DNA of 35,259 nt from Methylobacter sp. (GTDB lineage: Bacteria; Pseudomonadota; Gammaproteobacteria; Methylococcales; Methylomonadaceae), in the NCBI GenBank assembly GCA_030684815.1, contig JAUXXQ010000206.1, forward strand, positions 1 through 35,259, given 5' to 3'. The position numbers and the translations under genes were made by a program. This document shows, in pieces, positions 26,434 through 35,257 of this stretch. How positions within the stretch are numbered: the first letter of the stretch is position 1; each line of letters opens with the position of its first letter. The notes below the pieces were generated by a model. It searched no databases. It worked only from the letters and a program-made list of their open reading frames with translations, and was not told where the DNA came from.

Positions 26434-28587
26434 CTACTTGCTGCGTGATTTAATATTAGTAGCCCTAGTACTTTGATTACTCAAATACTGTCTTTCATAT
26501 GTATCTAAAAGTTTTGAAATTGCTTCATCAACAATATCGTGTTTACTATTTGGGCTTCTCAATTTGCTTAATAGTCTGATAAAAAATTTATAAGAAAGCT
26601 TTACTATAACTTTTCTTTGGGTGTCGAACATTTCTTTTGTCCAGTCCAAATCCTTTCCTTTTCTTAAGGAATCATCTTCATCTCTTGTTACAACAAAGCC
26701 AAGACTCCCATATTGATCGTGAAGATATGTAGATAATTGTCTATATTCACTAGCCCCAATTTCTTTATAATTTTTTGCATCAAATACAACTTGCCTTACA
26801 TCGTAATCTTTATTTATTCTTTTCCAAGCTGGAGTTAAACATAAGTTTGTACCAACTATATCTCGTCTTTGAACTGCTACCCCATTTGGATGTATTTGAA
26901 TATTTCCTAGATGTCCAGCAAAAACAATTTCTACTGCCGTTTTTAACCAACTTTCAAAATCATTAGCACAATCTCTTCCTTCTGTTATATTTCCTATTTC
27001 TGAAATTAACATTCCGATTTTTTGGGCGCGTAGTTCAGGAGTAACAGAGGTTACTTTAATTTCATATTCATCATTAATCTGCTCTGCTTCATTAGGCTCT
27101 AAAGCATTTTTTGATAAGTTTAGGGCAATCCAATAGCAAGGATGAATAAGAAGTCTATCTGACTGACTAAATTCACGGTCTGGGTTTCTTCCATCATGAC
27201 AAAATGTAAAAATATTTGATGTTTTATCATGTGTCCCAATAAAGCCAACACTATAAAGAGACCTTAAAACACCATCACTTCCCAGAAGTATAAAGTCTTG
27301 AGCAACTAATTGTGATATTAATTCATTTTCCTTAAAGCGACCAGATGAAATAGAAGAAATAAAAGAATCTATTAGATTAATAGCATCAATATATTTAAAT
27401 TCTGGGCTTTGATTGACGAATATCCCAGTGGAAAATAAAATTGATGGAACAATAAATCCATATTCTTTCTTTAAGTCATCTAATCGGGTTAATGATATAT
27501 TTTTTGCTGATTTTTCAATATCAGATAGGATTATAATACCTCTATTTTCTCTGGCGGCATTATAGAATGCCTGATTTAACAGAGAAAGTAAGTCTCGAGG
27601 TCTGTAAAGAGTAAATTGTAAGCATTTTTTGAATCCTTCTTGTCCTTGTAATTCTTTTTGTGTATCTTCATTAGCCGTGCATCTGTCCCAAATTTTCTTA
27701 GAGTTTTCTAATCCTAGGGTGAATGCTGTATTTAACCTTTTTGTAATGAGATTAAAAAGTTGATATGTATCCCAATGTATCCTTATTATTTCCCCTTCTA
27801 TATTTCTCGTATAATCAGGATCATGCTTTGCAATTGACCTTATGATGTTATCTCTTTGAAATATTACTACTCTGACTTTGTCAAATTTTTTATTTGTTTC
27901 AGAAGCGGCGGCTATTATTCCAGAAATAATGGCTAATCCTATTTCATTATTTTCATAACCTTCATCAAGTCTATCAATTAAAATATAAAAGTTAAAATTA
28001 TTTCCTGATAATATATTAAATATAAAATCCTCTACTAAATGAAACTTCGAGTTTTCATTCAGCTCAGAAACAATATCCTCTGATTTTTTATTATTAAAAG
28101 ATAGTTGATTTAACTTTGACGATAATCTTCCAAAAAAATCCGTGTAACTTCCTTTCCATGAGTTTATAACCTCAGAAATTTCAATATTCCGTTCAACAAG
28201 TTCTTTTGTTTTGAAAGATGTTGAAAACACACTAATAATTTCCATATAAAATCCATATTTCCAAATTAGCTTAGAAGCTGCCCTAGAAAGAGAATAATTA
28301 TTTTGAAAAAATTTAAAAAAACTTGTAAATTTAATTGTTTGGTAATCTTCTGGTGATATAGAAATAACATAAGAGCATTTCTCTTTTCCCCATAACTCCT
28401 GCAATTTAAAGAACATTGCACTTTTTCCAGTACCTCGCCTACCCACGACCACAGAACAATCTTTATTTTCTATGACACTGCGATATTCTGGTGTTTCGAT
28501 AAAGTTTAATAGAAGATTACTTTTATCATTTTCAGCAGTTTGCTCTCCTAAAAGCTTGGAGCGTAATAAAACACTTTTCATAGTCAT
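26434..28587 (-). CDS. P-loop ATPase, Sll1717-type, with nuclease-like C-terminus
   Basis: 717 residues, visibly AT-rich compared with the flanking housekeeping genes. Walker A is GRRGTGKS (49-56) and Walker B is YILIDRLDEGY (201-211). A sensor-like VVIFQRDNII follows (240-249), and YRPRDLLSLLNQAF (328-341) looks like a sensor-2 or lid helix, as in Sll1717/KAP-like P-loop ATPases. The C-terminal ~180 residues show a possible PD-(D/E)xK order: a helix with E545/E553, D576 in QRRDIVGTN, D603 and K605 in VVFDAKN, then Q617 in YRQLSTYL. This suggests an ATP-controlled nuclease, but no catalytic activity is proven. The ATG at 28587 has an AGGAAAA site. relE ends 64 nt upstream on the same strand. 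Confidence 0.75.
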   Translation of the reverse strand: MTMKSVLLRSKLLGEQTAENDKSNLLLNFIETPEYRSVIENKDCSVVVGRRGTGKSAMFFKLQELWGKEKCSYVISISPEDYQTIKFTSFFKFFQNNYSLSRAASKLIWKYGFYMEIISVFSTSFKTKELVERNIEISEVINSWKGSYTDFFGRLSSKLNQLSFNNKKSEDIVSELNENSKFHLVEDFIFNILSGNNFNFYILIDRLDEGYENNEIGLAIISGIIAAASETNKKFDKVRVVIFQRDNIIRSIAKHDPDYTRNIEGEIIRIHWDTYQLFNLITKRLNTAFTLGLENSKKIWDRCTANEDTQKELQGQEGFKKCLQFTLYRPRDLLSLLNQAFYNAARENRGIIILSDIEKSAKNISLTRLDDLKKEYGFIVPSILFSTGIFVNQSPEFKYIDAINLIDSFISSISSGRFKENELISQLVAQDFILLGSDGVLRSLYSVGFIGTHDKTSNIFTFCHDGRNPDREFSQSDRLLIHPCYWIALNLSKNALEPNEAEQINDEYEIKVTSVTPELRAQKIGMLISEIGNITEGRDCANDFESWLKTAVEIVFAGHLGNIQIHPNGVAVQRRDIVGTNLCLTPAWKRINKDYDVRQVVFDAKNYKEIGASEYRQLSTYLHDQYGSLGFVVTRDEDDSLRKGKDLDWTKEMFDTQRKVIVKLSYKFFIRLLSKLRSPNSKHDIVDEAISKLLDTYERQYLSNQSTRATNIKSRSK

Positions 28588-28651
28588 TGCTTTTTCCTAT
28601 ACTACTGAATGATTGATAGAGAAACCCAACAAAATTAAGAATATGCCCAGT

Positions 28652-28909
28652 TTATTTATAAATATCTTTGCGATGTCCGACTTTAACAACGGTAATTATC
28701 AGTACATTATTATCAATACTGTAAATAATTCGATAATCGCCTACACGGATACGATAAAGTTCAGCATCCGATTTTAATTTTTTAAAACCTTGTGGTCTTG
28801 GATTAGCTGCCAAGTTTTCAATCGCTTTAACAATTTTAATTTGCTGGGCTTTTTCTAATCTAGCGAATGATTTCTCAGTAGAGGGCTTAATAATAATTTC
28901 ATAAGCCAT
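28652..28909 (-). CDS. RelE/ParE-family toxin
   Basis: An 85-residue basic protein with the classic family order: IIIKPSTEKSFARLEK, IVKAIENLAANPRPQG, KKLKSDAELYRIRVGDYRIIYSIDN and VVKVGHRKDIY. The Arg and Tyr/His residues expected of a ribosome-dependent mRNA interferase are present (RIRVGDYRIIY, GHRKDIY). It overlaps the upstream antitoxin gene by 11 nt, the usual arrangement for a translationally coupled pair. Confidence 0.93.
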   Translation of the reverse strand: MAYEIIIKPSTEKSFARLEKAQQIKIVKAIENLAANPRPQGFKKLKSDAELYRIRVGDYRIIYSIDNNVLIITVVKVGHRKDIYK

Positions 28910-29111
28910 ATTTGTTTTTTAGCTCTGATAAAGAAATACCACCCGATTCTTGTAATACCTGTTCGGCTTCTTTAGCATCGAGTTCATCTTGATAATTTTC
29001 TAGGTGTTCCTGTAACATTTTTTTCAATAATTGGGCGTGGCTCAGATGCTCTAATTCTACTAGCTCAGTTAGCAGAGTTGCCGTTTCATCGTCTAATTCT
29101 AAAGTCATCAT
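28899..29111 (-). CDS. Antitoxin of the RelE-family pair
   Basis: A 70-residue acidic protein (MMTLELDDETATLLTEL at the start, then QEHLENYQDELDAKEAEQVL and a C-terminal SLSELKNKYGL). The latter end is typical of RelB/DUF6290-type antitoxins, which bind the toxin and DNA. It precedes and overlaps the relE-like gene. Two ATGs are in tandem at 29111 and 29108; either could serve. Autoregulation of the pair is inferred from family habit. Confidence 0.85.
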   Translation of the reverse strand: MMTLELDDETATLLTELVELEHLSHAQLLKKMLQEHLENYQDELDAKEAEQVLQESGGISLSELKNKYGL

Positions 29112-29151
29112 GAGCGATTCTCACAAGTTATGTATGACAGGTAAAGTTGCT

Positions 29152-29184
29152 AGACCTGCGAGGTTTTAAAAACCTCGCGGGTCT
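29152..29184. repeat. 16-bp palindrome, family member 2
   Basis: AGACCTGCGAGGTTTT pairs with AAAACCTCGCGGGTCT around one base, with one G-T mismatch. It shares AGACCT...AGGTTTT with 4871-4903, while the inner bases changed together on both arms. It lies just after the holC stop and before the antitoxin gene, at the left boundary of holC, and could limit holC transcription, although no U-tract follows. Confidence 0.65.
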
Positions 29185-29187
29185 TTA

Positions 29188-29601
29188 TTACATTTTATGT
29201 GTGTTCAGATTATGCCCTGCTTCTTTATAGTGCCGATAGCGCTCTCTACCTACTGCTTTAGTCGATTCGCTGTTGTCCAATATTTCCAGCACCCGTTCAG
29301 CGTTGGCACACTGTGAGGATAAATTAATCACGGTTTTTTGCCACTGTGCGGGTGCGGGGATTGAGCCGATTAATACGTGTTCAGTCGTGGGAAGGTCGCC
29401 TGTATAAAGCTGGTGCGGTATAAAACTGCCTGCCCTGAATGTCCAGAGCAGGTCGTCTAGTGCTTGGCTTTGCTCAGCGTCATCAGTCAACACATAGCAA
29501 AACTGGCCGCTACGGTACACTTTTTCAATCAGCTTGCAGGCGAACAGATAACGCTCTTTTAGCGATTCAGTCGGCAACACATAAAAACTGACTTCAGTCA
29601 C
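29188..29601 (-). CDS. holC: DNA polymerase III chi subunit
   Basis: 137 residues from the GTG at 29601, which gives the usual MTEVSFYVL opening; the longer TTG frame at 29619 adds an atypical six residues. The [20 protein letters not shown] segment, [17 protein letters not shown] and VLINLS-type C-terminal parts fit chi, which links the clamp loader to SSB. The start overlaps the pepA stop by 8 nt (GTGACTGA). pepA-holC is the conserved order. Confidence 0.94.
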   Translation of the reverse strand: MTEVSFYVLPTESLKERYLFACKLIEKVYRSGQFCYVLTDDAEQSQALDDLLWTFRAGSFIPHQLYTGDLPTTEHVLIGSIPAPAQWQKTVINLSSQCANAERVLEILDNSESTKAVGRERYRHYKEAGHNLNTHKM

Positions 29602-31087
29602 GTTGTTGCGCGCGGTCAAGCAAATACTGGCTTAATAAGGGCACCGGGCGGCCTGTTGCACCTTTGGTTTGCCCTGTGCGCCAGGCGGTACCGGCAATGT
29701 CCAAATGCGCCCAGCGGAATTTTTCGGCGAACCGCGCCAAAAAACAGGCGGCGGTGATGGTGCCGGCATCTTTGCCGCCGACATTGGCCATATCGGCAAA
29801 ATTGGATTTAAGCTGTTCCTGATAATCTTCCCACAACGGCAAACGCCAGACACTGTCATTGGCGGTTTCAGCGGCTGTATTTAAGTCGTTGCACAAGGCA
29901 TCATCGTTGCCGAGCAAGCCGCTAGCGACACGGCCTAAAGCCACCAGACAGGCGCCGGTCAGGGTGGCCAGGTCAATAACCACTTCGGGGTTGTAGCGTT
30001 CGGCGTAAGTCAGAGTGTCGCACAGCAGCAGACGGCCTTCGGCGTCGGTGTTCAGCACTTCGATGGTTTTTCCGGACATGCTGGTCAAAATATCGCCGGG
30101 TTTGTTGGCATCGCCATCGGGCATATTTTCCGACGAAGGAATCAGGCCGATAATGTTCAGCGGCAACTGCATTTGCGCGGCGGCGAGCAAAACACCGAGC
30201 ACGGTGGCGCCGCCGCACATGTCGTATTTCATTTCATCCATACCGGCAGCGGTTTTTAATGAAATGCCGCCAGCATCAAAGGTTAGGCCTTTGCCTATCA
30301 GCACGATAGGTTTGGCGTTTTTCTCGCCGCGCTGGTAATCCAAGGTTATTAATTTTGCTGGCTGACGGCTGCCCCGCGACACCGACAGCAAAGCGCCCAT
30401 GCCCAACGCCGCCATGTCTGATTCTTCGAGGATTTTAACGGTCAGGCTGTCATATTGCTTAGCCAGCTCCAGCGCTTGTTCGGCAAGAAAAGCCGGGGTG
30501 CAAAGGTTTCCCGGCAAATCGCCCAAATGCTTGGTTAAAGTCATGCCTTCGGCGATAGCCTTGCCTTGCAACAAGCCGGAATGCGCCAAAGCACGCTCGT
30601 TTTCCGGTGCGGCAATAGCGATTTTTTCCAGCTTTATTTCGGTGTCTTTGTCCGATTTTGTATGGGTAAATTGATAAGCAACATCGTTAAACACTTCGAT
30701 GATATGCCGTGCTTTCCATTGCCAGTCGCGGTCGATCACAGCGCATTCGGCCAGGCAGCAAACAACCGATTTTATCTGCGTTTTTCTCAGGCTGTTAATG
30801 GCGGCGAGCAGGGCTTTTTTGTAATTCTTGCCTGACAACGGCGTGTTTTCGCCCAATCCAACCAGCAAAATGCGTTCAATTTGCTTGTGCGGCACGGCAT
30901 TGATTAACACCGTTTCGCCATTTTTGCCGCTGATGTCGCCACGGCTGAGAATGTTATTAATCAGGCCTTGGCTGCTGTTATTAAGGGCAAGCGCTGACGG
31001 ACTGAGCTGGCGGTCTTGATAGACGCCTACAATCATACAATCACATTGCAGTTCTTCTAATGGCGCGGTTTCTATTGAATAGTCCAT
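29594..31087 (-). CDS. pepA: Leucyl aminopeptidase (M17, cytosol aminopeptidase)
   Basis: 497 residues. The M17 signature [10 protein letters not shown] is present with [14 protein letters not shown], the metal- and substrate-binding segment, and [10 protein letters not shown] between them. A Zn/Mn-dependent peptidase releasing N-terminal residues; in E. coli it also acts as a DNA-binding accessory protein. A GGGTAAATT site precedes the ATG. It is first in the pepA-holC unit and is divergent from lptFG. Confidence 0.97.
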   Translation of the reverse strand: MDYSIETAPLEELQCDCMIVGVYQDRQLSPSALALNNSSQGLINNILSRGDISGKNGETVLINAVPHKQIERILLVGLGENTPLSGKNYKKALLAAINSLRKTQIKSVVCCLAECAVIDRDWQWKARHIIEVFNDVAYQFTHTKSDKDTEIKLEKIAIAAPENERALAHSGLLQGKAIAEGMTLTKHLGDLPGNLCTPAFLAEQALELAKQYDSLTVKILEESDMAALGMGALLSVSRGSRQPAKLITLDYQRGEKNAKPIVLIGKGLTFDAGGISLKTAAGMDEMKYDMCGGATVLGVLLAAAQMQLPLNIIGLIPSSENMPDGDANKPGDILTSMSGKTIEVLNTDAEGRLLLCDTLTYAERYNPEVVIDLATLTGACLVALGRVASGLLGNDDALCNDLNTAAETANDSVWRLPLWEDYQEQLKSNFADMANVGGKDAGTITAACFLARFAEKFRWAHLDIAGTAWRTGQTKGATGRPVPLLSQYLLDRAQQRD

Positions 31088-31144
31088 AATTTACCCTTGG
31101 TTTTGCGGAACGGAGAACACTCTTGAACTGAGCGGTTTTGGACG

Positions 31145-31150
31145 ATTATA
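31145..31150 (-). promoter_or_regulatory. Candidate -10 element for pepA
   Basis: On the minus strand TATAAT lies ~57 nt upstream of the pepA ATG. The sequence 17 nt further upstream (TCAAAA) is a weak -35. The match could be chance. No equally good promoter for lptF was found in 31088-31415, a gap that otherwise contains no supported gene. Confidence 0.3.
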
Positions 31151-31415
31151 CAACACAACTATTGATTTTTGATGGTGGCTGATGAAAGGCAACCGGCAAA
31201 AAAACAAGGCTAATTGAGCCAACCTTTAACCCTGGTCGGCAGGCATGATGACAATGAGTCATTTCCAATACTGTTGTTTCCTATAAAATACGCCGCTATT
31301 TTATAGGCTCACGCCAAGGTTTGACGCCCTGTTTTTGTTATACAACACACATTCATGATGGGAGATACGCTTGGAAGTAAATTTGAATAAAGGCCATAAG
31401 GCGGGCCGGCGCAAA

Positions 31416-32507
31416 ATGGTCACGGTTTTAGACAAAATGGTGGCCTCGGATTTGTTAAGGACGCTGCTGGCGGTATGGTCGGTGATTGTGGTGATTATCG
31501 TCAGCCGACAGTTCATCAGGATTCTCGACAAGGCTGTTGAAGGGCAAGTCTCCAATCAAACCTTAATGACGGTGCTGGGGTTAAAAACGGTGATTGCCAG
31601 CGCCACTTTTTTACCGGCTGCTTTGTTTATGGCGGTGCTGATGGTTCTCGGGCGCATGTATCGGGATCAGGAAATGTCGGCAGTAGCATCAGCCGGAGGC
31701 GGTTCGGGAACGGTGTACCGGGCGGTATTTTTGCTGGTGTTTCCGCTCAGCATGGTGTCGGCAGGCTTGTCTTTGTATGTGTCGCCGTGGGCAGAAGCGA
31801 TGATGGATCAAATCATGCACCAAGATAAGGAATCGGCCGATCTTAGGGGTATTGCCGCCGGAAAGTTCAGCGAATACAGCCATGGCGATTTGGTCTTTTA
31901 TGTGGAAAAAATCGATGCCAACAAAAAAATGCAGCAGGTTTTTGTGCAGCACCGGCAAGGCAGCCGTTTGGCCATCATTAATGCCGAATCAGGCCGACTG
32001 GAAGATTTGCCTGACGGGCGCTATGTCATTTTAGAAAATGGCGAGCGCGTACAGGGACAGCCGGGCGCCTTAAATTATACGATTGAGCAGTTCGCCGAAT
32101 ATGCGGTGCGCGTCGACAGCAAAGAATCGAGCGTTAACTTCGGCAAGGCTGCGATTGCCAGTAATGAGTTGATGCGTTCCGAGCAAATTACCGATATTGC
32201 CGAATTGCAGCGCCGCTTTTCCATTCCGGTCGGCGTCATGCTACTGACCTTTATCGCCGTGCCTTTGGCGCAGATGTCACCGCGTGGCGGCGTTTACGGC
32301 AATATGCTGGTGGGTTTTTTGATTTATTTCAGTTACGGCAACCTTATCCGTGTCAGCCAGAGCTGGGTCATGAACCAAACCATTCCGCCGTGGCTCGGTA
32401 CTGTTGGCGTCAATACGCTGCTGCTGGTGATAGGCGGGGTGTTGCTGGCCAGACTATACGGCTGGCAATGGCTGCTGATGAAAATTAAACAAAAGGTGAC
32501 CCGGTGA
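31416..32507 (+). CDS. lptF: LPS export permease LptF
   Basis: From the ATG at 31416 this gives 363 residues, close to E. coli LptF (366), and starts MVTVLDKMVASDLL like the family. An alternative TTG at 31371 has a better GGGAGA ribosome site but adds 15 residues. About six membrane segments surround a periplasmic beta-jellyroll-like part (~120-260). With LptG it forms the LptB2FG transporter that extracts lipopolysaccharide from the inner membrane. It overlaps lptG by 4 nt. Confidence 0.93.
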   Translation: MVTVLDKMVASDLLRTLLAVWSVIVVIIVSRQFIRILDKAVEGQVSNQTLMTVLGLKTVIASATFLPAALFMAVLMVLGRMYRDQEMSAVASAGGGSGTVYRAVFLLVFPLSMVSAGLSLYVSPWAEAMMDQIMHQDKESADLRGIAAGKFSEYSHGDLVFYVEKIDANKKMQQVFVQHRQGSRLAIINAESGRLEDLPDGRYVILENGERVQGQPGALNYTIEQFAEYAVRVDSKESSVNFGKAAIASNELMRSEQITDIAELQRRFSIPVGVMLLTFIAVPLAQMSPRGGVYGNMLVGFLIYFSYGNLIRVSQSWVMNQTIPPWLGTVGVNTLLLVIGGVLLARLYGWQWLLMKIKQKVTR

Positions 32508-33574
32508 ATGTCTTAACCGCTTATATCGTCAGGGAAATATTAAAAGGCTCGTTTATTGCCGTCTTATTATTATTGACCTTATTCAATTTATTCACTTTTA
32601 GCGACCAACTCAAGGATCTGGGCGTAGGCAATTACGGCCTAAAGGAAATTTTTTATTATTTGGCACTGACCTCCCCCACCGTCTTTTATGAACTGATGCC
32701 CGCATCTGCGTTGTTGGGCAGCCTATTTATCCTGGGTGCAATGGGCAATAACCGCGAACTGATTGCGATGCAGGCTGCAGGCTTATCCGTTTTCGGCATC
32801 ATCCGTGCGGTTCTGCTGGCCGGTGCAATACTGGTGGTCATTTCGATTTTGGTCGGCGAATTTATTGCGCCAGTCACCGAGCGGGCGGCACGTGTGCTCA
32901 AAGTCACCGCCCAGAACGAACAGGTTGTGATGGATGCCAAATACGGGCTGTGGCTGCGCGAAGGCAAGATGTTCATTAATGTCCGCAAAATACAGGACGA
33001 CGGCAGCCTGTCCGACATCAGCATTTACGAGATTGACGAGCAACGCCGCTTGCGTTACTCAACCCATGCCGAAACGGCGGTTTTTCAGGGCAATCAGCAA
33101 TGGAAGCTGGAGCAAATCCGGCAGTCGGCCATTTCGACACAGCAAATGGGCGCAACCCATTACGGGCAACAAGTCTGGAAATCAAGCGTCGCGCCGGATT
33201 TGCTGAAAATCGTGGTGGTCAACCCGAACAATTTATCGCTGTATGACTTGGCGATGTACATTGATTTTTTGAAAAGTAACCACCAGAAATCGCATGAATT
33301 TGAGCTGGCTTTCTGGGGGCGCGTGGTTAATCCGCTAATCGTTTTTGTCATGTTGCTGGTGTCCGCGCCTTTTGTTATCGGTGTGAAGCGCGGCGTTAAT
33401 GTCGGCGGACGGATGATGATAGGCGTTGTCATCGGCATGGGTTTTAACATCATCGACAAGATCGTCGGCCATGTCGGTTTGATTTATGACCTTAATCCGC
33501 CGCTAATGGCCTTTGCGCCAAGCCTGACCGTGTTAATACTGGCGCTATGGGCGTTAAAGCGGGTTCAAGGCTAA
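32504..33574 (+). CDS. lptG: LPS export permease LptG
   Basis: 356 residues with the same topology as LptF: three N-terminal membrane segments, a periplasmic domain (~100-260) and three C-terminal membrane segments. NVLTAYIVREILKGSF and the ALTSPTVFYELMPASALLGSLFILG stretch are LptG-like. The start is a GTG in the overlap GTGA with lptF. It partners LptF and LptB (not in this window) in LPS export. Confidence 0.95.
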   Translation: MNVLTAYIVREILKGSFIAVLLLLTLFNLFTFSDQLKDLGVGNYGLKEIFYYLALTSPTVFYELMPASALLGSLFILGAMGNNRELIAMQAAGLSVFGIIRAVLLAGAILVVISILVGEFIAPVTERAARVLKVTAQNEQVVMDAKYGLWLREGKMFINVRKIQDDGSLSDISIYEIDEQRRLRYSTHAETAVFQGNQQWKLEQIRQSAISTQQMGATHYGQQVWKSSVAPDLLKIVVVNPNNLSLYDLAMYIDFLKSNHQKSHEFELAFWGRVVNPLIVFVMLLVSAPFVIGVKRGVNVGGRMMIGVVIGMGFNIIDKIVGHVGLIYDLNPPLMAFAPSLTVLILALWALKRVQG

Positions 33575-33662
33575 GTGATGGGAATTTTCCATGAAGGACT
33601 CGAAGAATCAAACTTCGTGCCCTTCGTGGTGATGATTTTTTTATCCGTTAAAATAAGTCCAC

Positions 33663-34949
33663 TCAATTAGACAACGCCTTCATGGCGTCATTAATTTGCT
33701 GCTTGGCTTCATGCAGTAAACCCAATGAGTTCTCTGGAGAAAGGGTAAAATCCTTTAATTTGCTGGCGGCAGGAATAGAGGTGATAGTCGGCAGTTCGGA
33801 TGCACCTTGCCCAATTTTACTGTGTAAGCGGGACAGCACCACAATGTCGGTTAAGCTCATCTCTTCGCTATTATTTTGATACCAGTCCTCAGAATAGAGC
33901 GGTACTTTAAGAAAATCCTCGGAAAATCCCCAATCAAGCAAAATCTTGTAACCCACCGGCCCTTTAACGCACGGCAGAGCCAACTCAATATCGGCCTCGC
34001 TGTAATAGTCTTTCGGCAACTTGGCAACGAAACTTAAAAACGGTACAGCCCCTATATCACAGGTAAGCCCCGCAAGCAGGGCTTCTTGTGGATTGCACTG
34101 TTTTGTGGTGGCCGATAAAACATGGCTAATAGTGGCGATATGGAGGCTTTGCTTCCATATTTTATCGGCGTACTTATTGAGCAGCGGTGAATTGCTCTTA
34201 AAAACGCGGCCAAGACTTAAAGCAATAACCAAATTACGTGCGGCATTTAAACCAATACGGTTGACCGCTTCAAGGCAGCTTTTTGCCGGGACTACGCTGA
34301 CATAAAGCGGGCTGTTAGCCAAGCCGATCAGTTTGGCAGAAATGACCGGGTCGAGCTGGATGATTTTTACCGCATCGGCAACGCCAATATCCTGCTGCAT
34401 AGCATGCTGCAATTTCAGTGCAATGCCGGGCAACGACGGTATTTCAAGTTCTTCATTAAGATAATAATGGGCAAAACTGTTCAATAATTTATTTTTAGCC
34501 AACTCGGTAGGGATCACCAACTTTGACAATTCAGATGCCGGTGCGTATTTGCTGGACATGATTTTTTGCGAGACGCGCAACACACTGACCTTGGTTTTAG
34601 CTATCGCCGTGGTGGTGTGTTTGGCGCCGCTGGACAGCGGGAATTTGGCAGGCCCAGTCCCTGAGGCTATCTCGTAGCTTTTGCCATTCCCATCCGATAA
34701 AGAAACGCAGCCATCAAGCAAATATAACGCTGAATCGGTCAGCTCACCCGCATGAAACAAGGCCGTTTTTTCAGGAAATATTTCGGATTTCAGGCCAGAG
34801 GCAAAGGCCAACAGTTTCTCACTGTCGTAATTGCGGATAGGAAAAAGCCCTTTTAAAACATCTATCGACACATCTTCACCGATAGCGCTTATGCTGGGGG
34901 TCAGTGGGCTATTTTTTTTATCTTTAAGAAAACTAGTTAAAAGGGACAT
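33663..34949 (-). CDS. Cyclic-nucleotide-binding-like / HDOD domain protein
   Basis: 428 residues. Residues ~30-140 resemble a Crp-type cNMP-binding beta-roll (FPEKTALFHAGELTDSALYLLDGCVSL, then a later VSVLRVSQ). Residues ~170-370 are an HDOD domain: EIPSLPGIALKLQHAMQQ, VKIIQLDPVISAKLIGLANSPLY and AVNRIGLNAARNLVIAL. HDOD proteins are signalling scaffolds related to HD hydrolases but usually without activity. The ligand of the N-terminal domain is unknown; it may be degenerate because the typical phosphate-binding cassette (GE..L....R.A) is not evident. It is not clearly part of a cluster with lptFG, which face the other way. Confidence 0.83.
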   Translation of the reverse strand: MSLLTSFLKDKKNSPLTPSISAIGEDVSIDVLKGLFPIRNYDSEKLLAFASGLKSEIFPEKTALFHAGELTDSALYLLDGCVSLSDGNGKSYEIASGTGPAKFPLSSGAKHTTTAIAKTKVSVLRVSQKIMSSKYAPASELSKLVIPTELAKNKLLNSFAHYYLNEELEIPSLPGIALKLQHAMQQDIGVADAVKIIQLDPVISAKLIGLANSPLYVSVVPAKSCLEAVNRIGLNAARNLVIALSLGRVFKSNSPLLNKYADKIWKQSLHIATISHVLSATTKQCNPQEALLAGLTCDIGAVPFLSFVAKLPKDYYSEADIELALPCVKGPVGYKILLDWGFSEDFLKVPLYSEDWYQNNSEEMSLTDIVVLSRLHSKIGQGASELPTITSIPAASKLKDFTLSPENSLGLLHEAKQQINDAMKALSN

Positions 34950-35131
34950 ATTAGTTTTTTAAGAATTAAGTGAAATGGGTTAGCATAACAAGCCTGCTAG
35001 GTCTAAATTATACGTGAAAAATGTGATGGAATTAGCATTTTTTACTTAAAATACCTGAACCCACCGTGTTTTATTAAGATAGTCCAAATATCGGAAAACA
35101 GTGAGTTTTGTTATAAAAATGGGCTACCAAC
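34950..35131. other. Intergenic stretch
   Basis: This AT-rich interval between the HDOD gene start and the partial ORF contains the HDOD gene's likely promoter region. No gene, hairpin or repeat stands out, apart from the repeat at 35122-35143. Confidence 0.5.
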
Positions 35132-35257
35132 TTAAGACGGGACATCCAGTAACTTCAATGAGTTAGAATTCAGTCGCTCACGGCCTTTTCGAGGCAAGGG
35201 TAACTCCCCCATCTTATCAAGCACCCATAAAAATAGGTCTGGAAAGTCAGTATTAAA
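35132..35257 (-). CDS. C-terminal end of an unidentified protein, cut by window edge
   Basis: On the minus strand a frame enters from the right edge and ends at the TAA at 35132-35134, giving 41 residues. It includes DFPDLFLWVLDKM, LPLPRKGRERLN and LKLLDVPS. The end of the frame and the bases after it recur at 4849-4870, so this could be the 3' end of an insertion-sequence transposase. I do not recognise the family, and the rest of the gene lies outside the window. Confidence 0.4.
   Translation of the reverse strand, partial: FNTDFPDLFLWVLDKMGELPLPRKGRERLNSNSLKLLDVPS

Noticed and set aside
31321-31344. TTGACG...TATACA as an lptF promoter
   Set aside because: The two boxes are only 12 nt apart, too short for a sigma-70 promoter.
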